From JAVBOW01 sp031550615 (GTDB lineage Bacteria > Bacteroidota > Bacteroidia > Bacteroidales > Rikenellaceae): a stretch of DNA of 64,000 nucleotides. Positions within the stretch are counted from its first letter, which is position 1. Each line of letters begins with the position of its first letter. This document shows, in pieces, positions 18,693 to 27,200 of the stretch. Under the pieces are notes generated by a model. It was not told the DNA's origin and ran no database searches. It worked only from the letters and a program-made list of their open reading frames with translations. Both the position numbers and the translations under genes were made by a program. The stretch lies in NCBI GenBank assembly GCA_031550615.1, contig JAVBOL010000023.1, positions 1 through 64,000 on the forward strand, read 5' to 3'.

Positions 18693-20269
18693 TGCTTTTT
18701 CTTTTTCTTGGCGGTCTGGATACATTCGCGGCGGGGTATGATAACCGACACCCCGCTGTAATTCAATTCATTGCGTATCACGCCTTTGATCTGCTCCATA
18801 TTGCCGGGCAGTGGCACGACAACGTGCAGGTGTGAGGGCTCTGTGCCCAATCCGGCGCAGATCGCTTCGAGGCGTCCGGTGCCGGGCGAATCCTGCCCGC
18901 CGGTCATCGCCGTGGTGAGGTTGTCCGAGATGATGACCGTGATGGCCGAATGCGAGTTCACCGCGTCCAGCAGCCCCGTCATGCCCGAGTGGGTGAAGGT
19001 CGAATCGCCGATCACCGCCACGGCGGTTTGCAGTCCCGCGTCGGCGGCGCCTTTGGCCATGGTGATCGATGCACCCATGTCGACGCACGTGTCGATGGCG
19101 CGGAATGGCGGCAGCGCTCCGAGCGTATAGCATCCTATGTCGCTGAAGACCTTGGCGTCGGTGAATTCAGTAAGTACCTCGTTAAGTGCGTTGTACACGT
19201 CGCGGTGGCCGCATCCGGCGCACAGGGCGGGCGGACGTGCGACCACGTTGGCAGCCGGGGCGGCGCTCGTCGGGGCCTCCAGGCCGAGAGCTTCGCGTAC
19301 TATGTCGGGGGTGAGTTCGCCTACACGGGGCACTTCGCCCGAGAGGCGTCCGGCGACCGGGCATTTGGCGCCGAATATGCCGCGTACGCGCTCCTCGACC
19401 ACCGGTTGGCCGTCCTCGAGGACGAGCACCTGGTAGCATGCGTCGGAAATGTAACGTATCAGGTCCTCCTGGAAGGGGTATTGCCCGATGCGGACGATGG
19501 GGTGGGGACAGTCGCCCTCGAAGCACTCTATCAGGTAATTATATGCTATTCCACAGGCTATTATGCCCACGGAGTTGTCGGTGCCGGGGATGAAGCTGTT
19601 GTACGGCGAGGGGGTGTCGCGCAGCGCGTCGTGGGCGGCAAGCAATTCGCGGTAGCGGCGGCGGGCGTTGACCGGCAGCAGTATCCAGTCGGACGGCGAG
19701 GCGGGAAAACGCAGTGCCGTGTCGTGCCCGGAGGGCTCTTCGCGCCGCGTGACCACAGCCCGAGAGTGCGCCAGGCGCGTGGTGATTCGAATAAGCACCG
19801 GCAGCCGCACCCGCTCGGAGAGCGCGAAAGCGTACTCCATCATCTCGTAAGCCTCCTGTTGCGAAGAGGGCTCGAGGATGGGTGTGAAGGCGAATTTGCC
19901 GTAGAACCGCGAGTCCTGCTCATTCTGCGAGGAGTGCATCGAGGGGTCGTCGGCGGAAACGACCACAAGGCCGCCGTTCGCGCCGGTCATCGCGCTGTTG
20001 ATAAAGGCGTCGGCGGCCACGTTGAGCCCCACGTGCTTCATGCACACCAAGGCGCGACGGCCTACGTAAGATACGCCCAGGGCGGCCTCCATGGCCGTTT
20101 TTTCGTTGACACACCAGTCGCTGTGCACACCTGAGGGGGCGTGCTGCTGGATGTATTCGGTTATCTCGGTCGAGGGGGTGCCGGGGTAGGCGTATACCCC
20201 CGCGATGCCGGCGTCGAGCGCGCCCTGCGCTATGGCCTGGTCGCCCAGCAGTAACAGTTTGCGTTCCAT
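18689..20269 (-). CDS. iorA: Indolepyruvate:ferredoxin oxidoreductase, alpha subunit
   Basis: A 526-residue thiamine-diphosphate enzyme subunit. The N-terminal pyrimidine domain has the YPGTPSTEI and MKHVGLNVAADAF motifs; the C-terminal domain has CAGCGHRDVYNAL, DIGCYTLG, VIGDSTFTHSG and SDNLTTAMTGGQDSPGTG for TPP/Mg binding. The chain stops at PRRECIQTAKKKKKQ, so the C-terminal two-[4Fe-4S] ferredoxin domain of the archaeal and many bacterial IorA proteins is missing. It is flanked by the nitrilase (one-base overlap) and iorB (ATGA overlap). Confidence 0.94.
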   Translation of the reverse strand: MERKLLLLGDQAIAQGALDAGIAGVYAYPGTPSTEITEYIQQHAPSGVHSDWCVNEKTAMEAALGVSYVGRRALVCMKHVGLNVAADAFINSAMTGANGGLVVVSADDPSMHSSQNEQDSRFYGKFAFTPILEPSSQQEAYEMMEYAFALSERVRLPVLIRITTRLAHSRAVVTRREEPSGHDTALRFPASPSDWILLPVNARRRYRELLAAHDALRDTPSPYNSFIPGTDNSVGIIACGIAYNYLIECFEGDCPHPIVRIGQYPFQEDLIRYISDACYQVLVLEDGQPVVEERVRGIFGAKCPVAGRLSGEVPRVGELTPDIVREALGLEAPTSAAPAANVVARPPALCAGCGHRDVYNALNEVLTEFTDAKVFSDIGCYTLGALPPFRAIDTCVDMGASITMAKGAADAGLQTAVAVIGDSTFTHSGMTGLLDAVNSHSAITVIISDNLTTAMTGGQDSPGTGRLEAICAGLGTEPSHLHVVVPLPGNMEQIKGVIRNELNYSGVSVIIPRRECIQTAKKKKKQ

Positions 20270-21036
20270 TATATTAACTCGAATTTATCGGCGTCGGCCC
20301 ATGCCGGGAATTTTGTGCGGAAAGCGTCTGCCGCCTCACGCGATATTTCGCCCGTCAGCACGGCTTCCGACCCTTCCTCTTCGGTGGGCTGTCCGGCGAG
20401 GGTGGCGCCCAGGAAATCGATGAGCGCTGAGTGGCCGTTGTAGTGGTTGCCCGTATCGTCGCCCACGCGGTTGACGCCCGCCACATAGCACTGGTTCTCA
20501 ATGGCCCGCGCACGCAGCAGCGTGTCCCAGGCCGCCACACGCGGCGCCGGCCACGAGGCGACGTATATTATAAGGTCGACCTCTCCCGCCGCCCTCGACC
20601 AGACGGGAAAACGCAGGTCATAGCACACCAGCGGCATGATGCGCAGCCCCATATATTCGATTATTATGCGCTCCGTGCCCGCGGTGTAGCGCTCGTGTTC
20701 GCCACCCATAGTAAAGAGGTGTTTTTTGTCGTATTGTGCCACCTGGCCGTCGGGGGTGGCGAAGTAAAAACGGTTATAGAAGCGTCCCTGCTGTGCCACG
20801 GCCACGCTGCCCGCTATCGCCGCGCCTTTGCGTTTCGCCACGGCGCTCATCCACTGTGGGGTGGAGAGGTCTGCCTCGGCGGCAGCGGCGGGGTTGGTGG
20901 CGAATCCCGTGGTGAACATTTCCGGCAGGACGTAAAGGTCGGCCGGGGCGGCGTTGTCGATCATCGTCGAGGCCATCTCGCGGTTTAGTGCGGGCGACTC
21001 CCAGCGAATGTCGGTTTGCAGCAGAGAGATTTTCAT
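20269..21036 (-). CDS. Carbon-nitrogen hydrolase (omega-amidase-like nitrilase)
   Basis: A 255-residue nitrilase-superfamily protein. The catalytic triad is visible as E in LYVLPEMFTTGF (near 38), K in AQYDKKHLFTMGGEH and C in IMPLVCYDLRFP. The compact length and these motifs resemble YafV/Nit2 omega-amidases, which deaminate the 2-oxoamides produced when glutamine or asparagine serve as amino donors. Lying first in the iorA-iorB-aminotransferase operon, it may clear such a side product and pull transamination forward. That link is inference; another amide could be the substrate. Confidence 0.88.
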   Translation of the reverse strand: MKISLLQTDIRWESPALNREMASTMIDNAAPADLYVLPEMFTTGFATNPAAAAEADLSTPQWMSAVAKRKGAAIAGSVAVAQQGRFYNRFYFATPDGQVAQYDKKHLFTMGGEHERYTAGTERIIIEYMGLRIMPLVCYDLRFPVWSRAAGEVDLIIYVASWPAPRVAAWDTLLRARAIENQCYVAGVNRVGDDTGNHYNGHSALIDFLGATLAGQPTEEEGSEAVLTGEISREAADAFRTKFPAWADADKFELI

Positions 21037-21066
21037 GTCGGTAATTTTTTAAGGGGTGAGTAACGG

Positions 21067-21074
21067 CAAAAGTA
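21067..21074 (-). promoter_or_regulatory. Promoter -7 box of the nitrilase-ior operon
   Basis: TACTTTTG on the minus strand fits TAnnTTTG and lies about 30 bases upstream of the ATG at 21036. Confidence 0.55.
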
Positions 21075-21160
21075 ATAATAAAAATCTCTCGAAATGCTGC
21101 ATACGCGCCGTCGGCGGGGGATTTTAATAAATTGCCGGGCTGGTGTTGTAAATAATTGAC

Positions 21161-21168
21161 TATCTTTG
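21161..21168 (+). promoter_or_regulatory. Promoter -7 box of the GT2 gene
   Basis: TATCTTTG, directly preceded by TTGAC, lies 25 bases before the ATG at 21194. Confidence 0.6.
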
Positions 21169-21193
21169 ACGCATCATTGAGAAAACGACAGTT

Positions 21194-22189
21194 ATGGACG
21201 TCCGGGTTTCGATAATCATACCATCTTACAACACCTCAGCGTATATCGTACGGTGTCTGGACTCCGTGGCCGCGCAGACCTTTTCCGGCCTGGAGTGCAT
21301 AATCGTCGATGACGCGTCGAGTGACGGCACCCCCGAAAAGATCAGGCGCTTTATCGCGGATTACACAGGCCCGGTTGCCTTCCGTCTTGTCGCGCACGAC
21401 ACCAATACCGGCGTGTCCGCCGTCCGCAATGCGGGTACGAAACTCGCCACCGGCGAGTTCATATACTATATGGACAGCGACGACCAGATCACCCCCGACT
21501 GCATACGTTCGCTCGTCGCGCTGGCCGACCGCTACCCCGGCGTGGATTTCGTGCAGTCCAACGCGCGCGTGCTGCCCGCGGGGCACACTCAATATTGGGC
21601 GAAGAAAGGCGGCATAACCGAATATGTCGAGGGCAACGAGAATATCCGGAAGCTGTTTTCGCGCACCGACGGCCAGTTCCCCCCGTTCTGCTGGGGGAAG
21701 CTCGTGGCGCGCCGGTACGTGGATAAATACGGCCTCGATTTTCTCGAAGGGATAATACACAGCGACCAACTCTGGACCTTCCACCTGGTGGAACACGCCG
21801 AAAAGATGGCCGTTACGCTCGAACCGAGCTACCTGTACCATGTCGTGCCGGGGTCGATAACGACCGGCAGCCCCAACGCCCGCAAGTACGACGCGTGGCG
21901 CGTGCTGACAGAGAAGATATTCGCCAGCGCGACGCCCGTGCCCGATTTCCAGCGCAAGTATTTTTATAAGCGTTTTTCGAGGGTGGTCCTATCGTCGGAC
22001 ATCACGGGTATGGAGCCGCGCGTACTTCAGGATTGGATCGCCCTGATCGAGGGGCAACTAATTCCCGCGGCGCGCCAACGGGGTTGCCGAGGCGAGGTGC
22101 GCGCGCTGAAATTCATGCTTTTCCTGCGCCGCCACAACATGACGTGGATGAGGGTGCTCTATTCGCACATCATGCGCCGCATGTTCTGA
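21194..22189 (+). CDS. Family 2 glycosyltransferase
   Basis: A 331-residue GT-A fold enzyme. IIIPSYNTSAYIVRCLDSVAAQ opens the nucleotide-sugar domain, IVDDASSDGT follows near 39-48 and YYMDSDDQITPDC carries the metal-binding DxD near 96-98. Such enzymes build surface polysaccharide or glycoprotein glycans. It is a single-gene unit, not part of a capsule locus, so the acceptor cannot be guessed. Directly after its TGA stop comes GCTGCGCATAGTGCAC, which resembles the end of the dispersed repeat element at 7692 and 14245. Confidence 0.92.
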   Translation: MDVRVSIIIPSYNTSAYIVRCLDSVAAQTFSGLECIIVDDASSDGTPEKIRRFIADYTGPVAFRLVAHDTNTGVSAVRNAGTKLATGEFIYYMDSDDQITPDCIRSLVALADRYPGVDFVQSNARVLPAGHTQYWAKKGGITEYVEGNENIRKLFSRTDGQFPPFCWGKLVARRYVDKYGLDFLEGIIHSDQLWTFHLVEHAEKMAVTLEPSYLYHVVPGSITTGSPNARKYDAWRVLTEKIFASATPVPDFQRKYFYKRFSRVVLSSDITGMEPRVLQDWIALIEGQLIPAARQRGCRGEVRALKFMLFLRRHNMTWMRVLYSHIMRRMF

Positions 22190-22207
22190 GCTGCGCATAG
22201 TGCACAT
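22190..22207. repeat. Possible solo end of the dispersed 125-bp element
   Basis: GCTGCGCATAGTGCACATCG follows the GT2 stop codon and matches the left ends of the two full copies at about 12 of 15 core positions (TGCGCATA then TG then AC). It is the weakest of the solo ends. Confidence 0.4.
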
Positions 22208-22214
22208 CGCCGCC

Positions 22215-22637
22215 TTATTTCCCGCAGCACCCGCAAGCGAGTGCGTCCAATGAGTAGCGTCCTGCTCCCGAGATCATTATGGCGGTGAATGCGGCCATGT
22301 AGAGCAGCGGCATCTCAGAGCCCGCAAAGCTCACCGGGGCATGCGCCACGAACGCCGCCACGCCCATGCCGAAAGCCACGGCCAGCGCTGCCGGACGGGT
22401 CAGCAGTCCCACAATAACCAGTATCGAACCGAGGGTTTCGGCCAACATTATCAGCGTGAAGGAGAGTTTCGCGCCCAGCCCGATAGGGTCGGGGAACATT
22501 GCGCTCATGGTGCTGTAAGAGGCCAGTTTGGCGAGGCCATGCGTGAGTAGCATGCCGCCGAAGGCGATGCGGATAAGCAGCAGCCCCGTATCGGCGCAGC
22601 TTTTGAAAAGAAGGGAGTTCAAAAAATTGTTTTTCAT
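22215..22637 (-). CDS. DoxX family membrane protein
   Basis: A 140-residue protein with four hydrophobic segments and the DoxX-family pattern LLLIRIAFGGMLLTHGLAKL, followed by LGAKLSFTLIMLAETLGSILVIVGLLTRPAAL. DoxX-like proteins are small inner-membrane proteins of poorly defined, possibly redox-related, role. It ends in the unusual cysteine-rich tail ACGCCGK. ATG at 22637 (MKNNFLNSLL) is preferred over an upstream start that would add a charged 21-residue extension. No functional partner is evident. Confidence 0.88.
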   Translation of the reverse strand: MKNNFLNSLLFKSCADTGLLLIRIAFGGMLLTHGLAKLASYSTMSAMFPDPIGLGAKLSFTLIMLAETLGSILVIVGLLTRPAALAVAFGMGVAAFVAHAPVSFAGSEMPLLYMAAFTAIMISGAGRYSLDALACGCCGK

Positions 22638-22680
22638 CTGGTTGGATTTTCGACGTTTATACTCAAGCGCCGTGCCAATA

Positions 22681-22722
22681 ATCAACGAGAGGCTCGACAA
22701 ATTCGTCGTGCCTCTCGTTGAT
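22681..22722. terminator. Stem-loop after the DUF554 gene
   Basis: ATCAACGAGAGGC (22681-22693) pairs with GCCTCTCGTTGAT (22710-22722), and the loop can pair further. It lies just past the DUF554 stop and upstream of doxX; the U-tract is poor, so it may be a terminator or a processing site. Confidence 0.6.
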
Positions 22723-22730
22723 AAAAACTG

Positions 22731-23408
22731 CTATGCGAAAAAATGGTAAAGTATCACTGCGACCACAAGCGAGGGCAGCATATTGACCACGCTTATCTTT
22801 TTTATGCCCAGGATGTTAATCGCAAGGCCCAACAGTAAGATCCCGCCCACGCAGGTCATCCCGTCGACCGTCCCCTCGCTCATTATGCGCGAGAGCCACA
22901 CGGCCAGCAGCGTTATGCCGCCCTGGTAAATGAACATCGGGATGATTGAAAAGATCACCCCGGCGCCCATTGCCGAGGCGAGGGCTATGGCTGCTATGCC
23001 GTCCATCAGCGACTTGGCCAGCAGCAGTTTGGGCTCGAAACCCATGCCGTCCTCGATAGAGCCGAGGATGGACATCGACCCCACGCAATAGAGCATCGTC
23101 GCGGTGACCATCCCTTCCGTAAACCGTCCATTGCCTATGCGCAGGGCGGTTTTCAGCCTGTCGGCGCCCTTTTCGAGGCGTTGTTCGAGACGCAGCCCCT
23201 CGCCGATCACGGCGCCGGCCACTATGCTTATAATGGCCAGTATCAGGTCGTCCGAGCGTAGGCTCATCGATACGCCTATTGCGAGGGTCACAAGGCCGAT
23301 GCCCTGGAAGAATATCGTGGTGAAACGCTCTGAAAGTCGCGAATGGGCCAGCAGCCCCACCGTGCCGCCGGCCACCACGGCGCAAACGTTCACTATCGTA
23401 CCGGTCAT
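22731..23408 (-). CDS. DUF554 family membrane protein
   Basis: A 225-residue protein with six or seven hydrophobic segments. The N-terminus MTGTIVNVCAVVAGGTVGLLAHSRLSERF and the central GNGRFTEGMVTATMLYCVGSMSILGSIEDG are diagnostic for the DUF554/YdfK family of predicted transporters or channels with no known substrate. It starts four bases after the guanine deaminase stop, so the two are probably one operon; a purine-related role could be tested on that basis but is not supported by the sequence itself. Confidence 0.9.
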   Translation of the reverse strand: MTGTIVNVCAVVAGGTVGLLAHSRLSERFTTIFFQGIGLVTLAIGVSMSLRSDDLILAIISIVAGAVIGEGLRLEQRLEKGADRLKTALRIGNGRFTEGMVTATMLYCVGSMSILGSIEDGMGFEPKLLLAKSLMDGIAAIALASAMGAGVIFSIIPMFIYQGGITLLAVWLSRIMSEGTVDGMTCVGGILLLGLAINILGIKKISVVNMLPSLVVAVILYHFFA

Positions 23409-23412
23409 TTCT

Positions 23413-23880
23413 TTAATATCGAGTCTTATCCTCTTTCGCCTCCCAGGCTTCGAATGCGGCGGCGGCCTGGTCGCCGAGTATCCTCTTCGAGGGGACGGTG
23501 CGGCGGGCGGGGTCGAGCGGGATCTGGTCGTAGATGAATGAGTCGTCGAAACCTATGCGGGCGGCGTCCGCGCGCGTGTTGCCGTAATATATATGGCCGA
23601 TGCCCGCCCAGTAGGCTGCCGCGAGGCACATCGGGCACGGCTCGCACGAAGTGTAGATGTCGCAACCCTCTAACTTGAACTCGCCCAATTCCGCACAGGC
23701 TGCGCGGATCGCGCTCACCTCGGCGTGGGCGGTGGGGTCGCACGAGAGGGTCACGCTGTTGCCGGCTGAGGCTACGGGCTTGCCGTCGCGGGCGATCACC
23801 GCCCCGAACGGGCCTCCGCCGCTGGTGACGCTGCGCTCGGAAATTTCTATCGCCATGCGCATTAATTCTTCGTGTGTCAT
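23413..23880 (-). CDS. guaD: Guanine deaminase-type nucleoside/base deaminase
   Basis: A 155-residue zinc deaminase of the CDA fold. H52 and E54 in AHAEVSAIRAAC and C82/C85 in SCEPCPMCLAAAYWAG are the zinc site and catalytic acid. The C-terminal GFDDSFIYDQIPLDPARRTVPS resembles Bacillus GuaD, which swaps its C-terminus over the active site, and sets it apart from the tRNA deaminase TadA. It should convert guanine to xanthine in purine salvage. First gene of a two-gene unit with DUF554. Confidence 0.88.
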   Translation of the reverse strand: MTHEELMRMAIEISERSVTSGGGPFGAVIARDGKPVASAGNSVTLSCDPTAHAEVSAIRAACAELGEFKLEGCDIYTSCEPCPMCLAAAYWAGIGHIYYGNTRADAARIGFDDSFIYDQIPLDPARRTVPSKRILGDQAAAAFEAWEAKEDKTRY

Positions 23881-23943
23881 GGTTTTTTGGTTTTTTGGCG
23901 CCCAATCGCCTCTGTGGATACCTCAGGGCCGTACGCCTGTTTG

Positions 23944-23951
23944 CAAATATA
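23944..23951 (-). promoter_or_regulatory. guaD promoter -7 box
   Basis: TATATTTG on the minus strand lies 63 bases upstream of the guaD ATG. The rest of the 322-base gap to the giant gene is AT-rich leader sequence and holds no other gene. Confidence 0.6.
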
Positions 23952-24043
23952 GGTATTTTTATCGAAAATAGCGAGTAAAGTCAGTTTATTTATTCGAAAA
24001 TACGTTTAAAATATAAAAATAAGATAAATATTTAACACGGTGT

Positions 24044-24074
24044 TTTGGAAGTAATAAAAATTAATATATCTTTG
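24044..24074 (+). promoter_or_regulatory. Consensus promoter of the giant gene
   Basis: TTTG (24044-24047) and TATCTTTG (24067-24074) are separated by 19 bases, an exact match to the Bacteroidetes housekeeping promoter. The predicted leader is about 120 bases long. Confidence 0.8.
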
Positions 24075-24202
24075 CGGCGTGAGCCTGTGAAAGCATTTTG
24101 TGTAATAAAAGATACAAAATTTACAAGGTTTGCGGTAAAAGGGGCTGCAGGGCCCCTAAACGACCATAAGTAAGCAAAAAACAAACCATAAACCGACCCG
24201 CT

Positions 24203-27200
24203 ATGAAAATCAACGGTCAACCCAAGGCGTTCCTCAGTAACGAAGCATTGCAGCTGCTCGACCTCTACCGCTCGCTGGGCGAGAGGGCTGAGATTTTCCT
24301 GCCCCGCCACATCTTCGACAACCTGACCACTTTCGTGGCGCTCTGCATGGACGAACCGGACGATCCGGCGCGCCAACAGGCCGAGATCGAGAAATACCTG
24401 CTGCGTTTCCGTGAGGACATTCCCGGTTATGTGGACGTGTCGCTGATGCTCATCCCGCACACCAACTCCAAGGCTTTCGAGTTGAGCAACAGGCGCGGCG
24501 GTTTCACGGGACGCATCAACACGCTGATCGAGACCGACGGCGCAGGCACCGAGCAGAAAAAACTGCTCACCAACATCCGCGACTCGCACGACCTGTCTGT
24601 GGGCACGCCGCCCGTGAACAGCTGGCACATCGAATTCATGTCGCAGTTGCAGCTTGGCGGCCATGTGCGCGACCTGCGCAAATACCGCGACGTGATCGGC
24701 GTGACGGGAGATATCAACGAGGCGCACTGGAACTACCTGATGGACACGCTCGAACAGATGATAAGCCAGAGCACCCACTATACGACCAACGCCGAGAAGA
24801 CCGACTTTCTGAACCGCAGCCGCTGGGCCGTGAACTTCAAGGGGCTCAACGGCATGATCCGCACCGTCGTGTCCGGCAACGCAGACAAGGCTGTCGAACT
24901 GCTCAAGGGCGACGTGTTCAACTCCTCGTCGGTGGTGGTGATGGACGCCCCGCTGCCCGAGGCGCTCTACGAACGCATGACTCTCGACACGACCAGCATC
25001 TTCGTTATCAAGGTGCGCCACGCGCGCATCAACCACTATATGGGTGAGAAATGGTTCCCGCTTTTGACGCGCCTTGTGATCGTCGACGACTCGAAGGAGT
25101 CGCGCTCCTCGAACACCTCGCTGGTGTTCTGCTTCCATAACGGGATCATCAACACCCTTAATATAGTACACACCAAAAAACTGGGGTCGCCGGCCAACAC
25201 GCAGCTCAACCTGCGCCTGATCCTGGAAAACGTCAACGCCCGCTACCTCACCGAGTTCCGTGAGAAGATCGAGGCCCAGATCGCCACATACGCCGCCGAG
25301 ATCGACGGCATGCTCACCGAGCAGACCGGCAGCAGCGACGACGCTGCGCGCCGCATCATGCTCTTCAAGCTCGACGCATTCTCGCGCCAGGTGGTGCAGG
25401 ACAAATACTCGCTCGAAAAGCTGCGCGACTTTATCTTCTTCCTCGAAAACTGCCACCAGCCCGAGAACAAGCAGGTGCAGACACAGGAGCTGATCGACGA
25501 GTTCGAGGTGCGCATGAATAAATATTTCTACGGCGGCAATCCCCACATCGGCATCGTGACGATCCTCGAAGGGGGCGGGCGCAACCAGATAAAAACCTAC
25601 GGCGAATTCCTGCGCCAAAGGCAATTCGGCGCCTTGTCGAGCAAGGTGCGCTATGCGTGCCGCCTGATCCTGGACATCATCCCGAGCTGCTATGAGCGCA
25701 CGCTGCACAACCACTTCCATAAGAACTTCGGGCTCAACCTCTTCCTTGAAAAATACAAGGAGTATATCGCCAAGGCGGGACGCGAGGCCGACAACAAGGG
25801 GCGCTACGAGAAATTCCTGATCGACCTTGGCATCCGCGACAAATATTTCGCCCTGGGCGAGGAAGACCGCGACATCGTGAAGAATTTCCTCTCGGCGCTG
25901 GGCAACCTCAACCAGACCAGCGTTTCGGACGACGTACAGATGATAATCCGTGACCTGCTGTTCAACCCCGCAGGCCGCCCGAAACCCTATATCATCTTCA
26001 ACGCCGTTCAGGCGTGGGAGTATAAGGACCTGCTGCCGGACGATTGTTTCGACGTCAATCCTTTCGACATCGAGATCGAGAACCTGCCCGACGGACGCCT
26101 GGCATACGAACGCCTCACGGCGCACCTCAAACGCATCAAATCGACCCTCACGCTCTTCGATGAGAGCGGGTCGCTCTGGGACCTTTTCTGCGAGAACACC
26201 ACCATCATCGTCAACGACCCCAACAACCCGACCGGTTACACCGACTTCAACACCGAGGCGGTCAACAGCTTTTTGAAATTCCTCAACACGAGCAAGATCG
26301 CCCTTTTCCTGGACGAAGCCTACGCCGAGAGCGTGAAGATCGAGGACGCGCAGATGCCCAAATGGCGCACCCTGTCGCGCTATATAATGAACAATATCGA
26401 CGCGCAGAGCAAGATCAAGGCCATCTCGTCGCTCTCGACCACCAAGAACCTCGCCGCGACCGGTGAGAGGCTCGGTGCGATAGCCACCACACCCAACGCC
26501 GCAGAATTCGCCGCCTACGCCCGCAGCCGCAACAGCGCCGAGCACGGCAACAACAACTCGCTGCTGATGCTCAACAACAGCCTCGAAACCGCCCAGACCG
26601 CCAAGGCGATCAAGGACCGCATCGAGGCCGAGCTGCCCAAGAACGCTTCGCGCAGCAACATCAAACGTGCGATCACCGGATTTATCAACGAGCAGATCGC
26701 CCGCACTGAGAAGAGCAACCTGCTGAGCGTCGAGAACCGCCAGCTGCACAAGTCGGCGGGCTTCGAGGGGTCGCCGCTCTACCTGTTCCTGCTGGACGAG
26801 TTGGTGTCGCTGGACAAACTCGACGTGCTGGGCCTTCCCGACGACTTCAAGTACGAGGGCGAACCGTTCTTCACCTATTACCAGAACCGCCTGGTGAAGA
26901 ACCTGAACCGCTACCGCGTCAATAAGAATTTCCGCGAGGAGTCGCTCACGCGCCTTTCGCTGGCCAAGAAGATCGCCGCGCGCCTTATCGGACAGATGGG
27001 GGCGCAGGAGGCTTTCGAAGTGGTGGACAGCGACGGCTCTTACCTGTTCAATTTCCGTGTGCTGGGCTCACCGGCCTATGCCGACCTGCTGGCATTCTGC
27101 GGCGAGTTGGCCGGGCAGAGGGGCGTAGCCACCGTGCCATATCCCACGGGGCTGATCCGCATTTCCGTGGGCGGCTACCTGCGCGAGGGCGGCGACGCAC

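Noticed and set aside
24032..26749. 905-codon open frame on the minus strand opposite the giant gene
   Set aside because: It mirrors the codon pattern of the plus-strand frame, carries no recognisable motif, and GC-rich coding DNA commonly leaves the antisense frame open.
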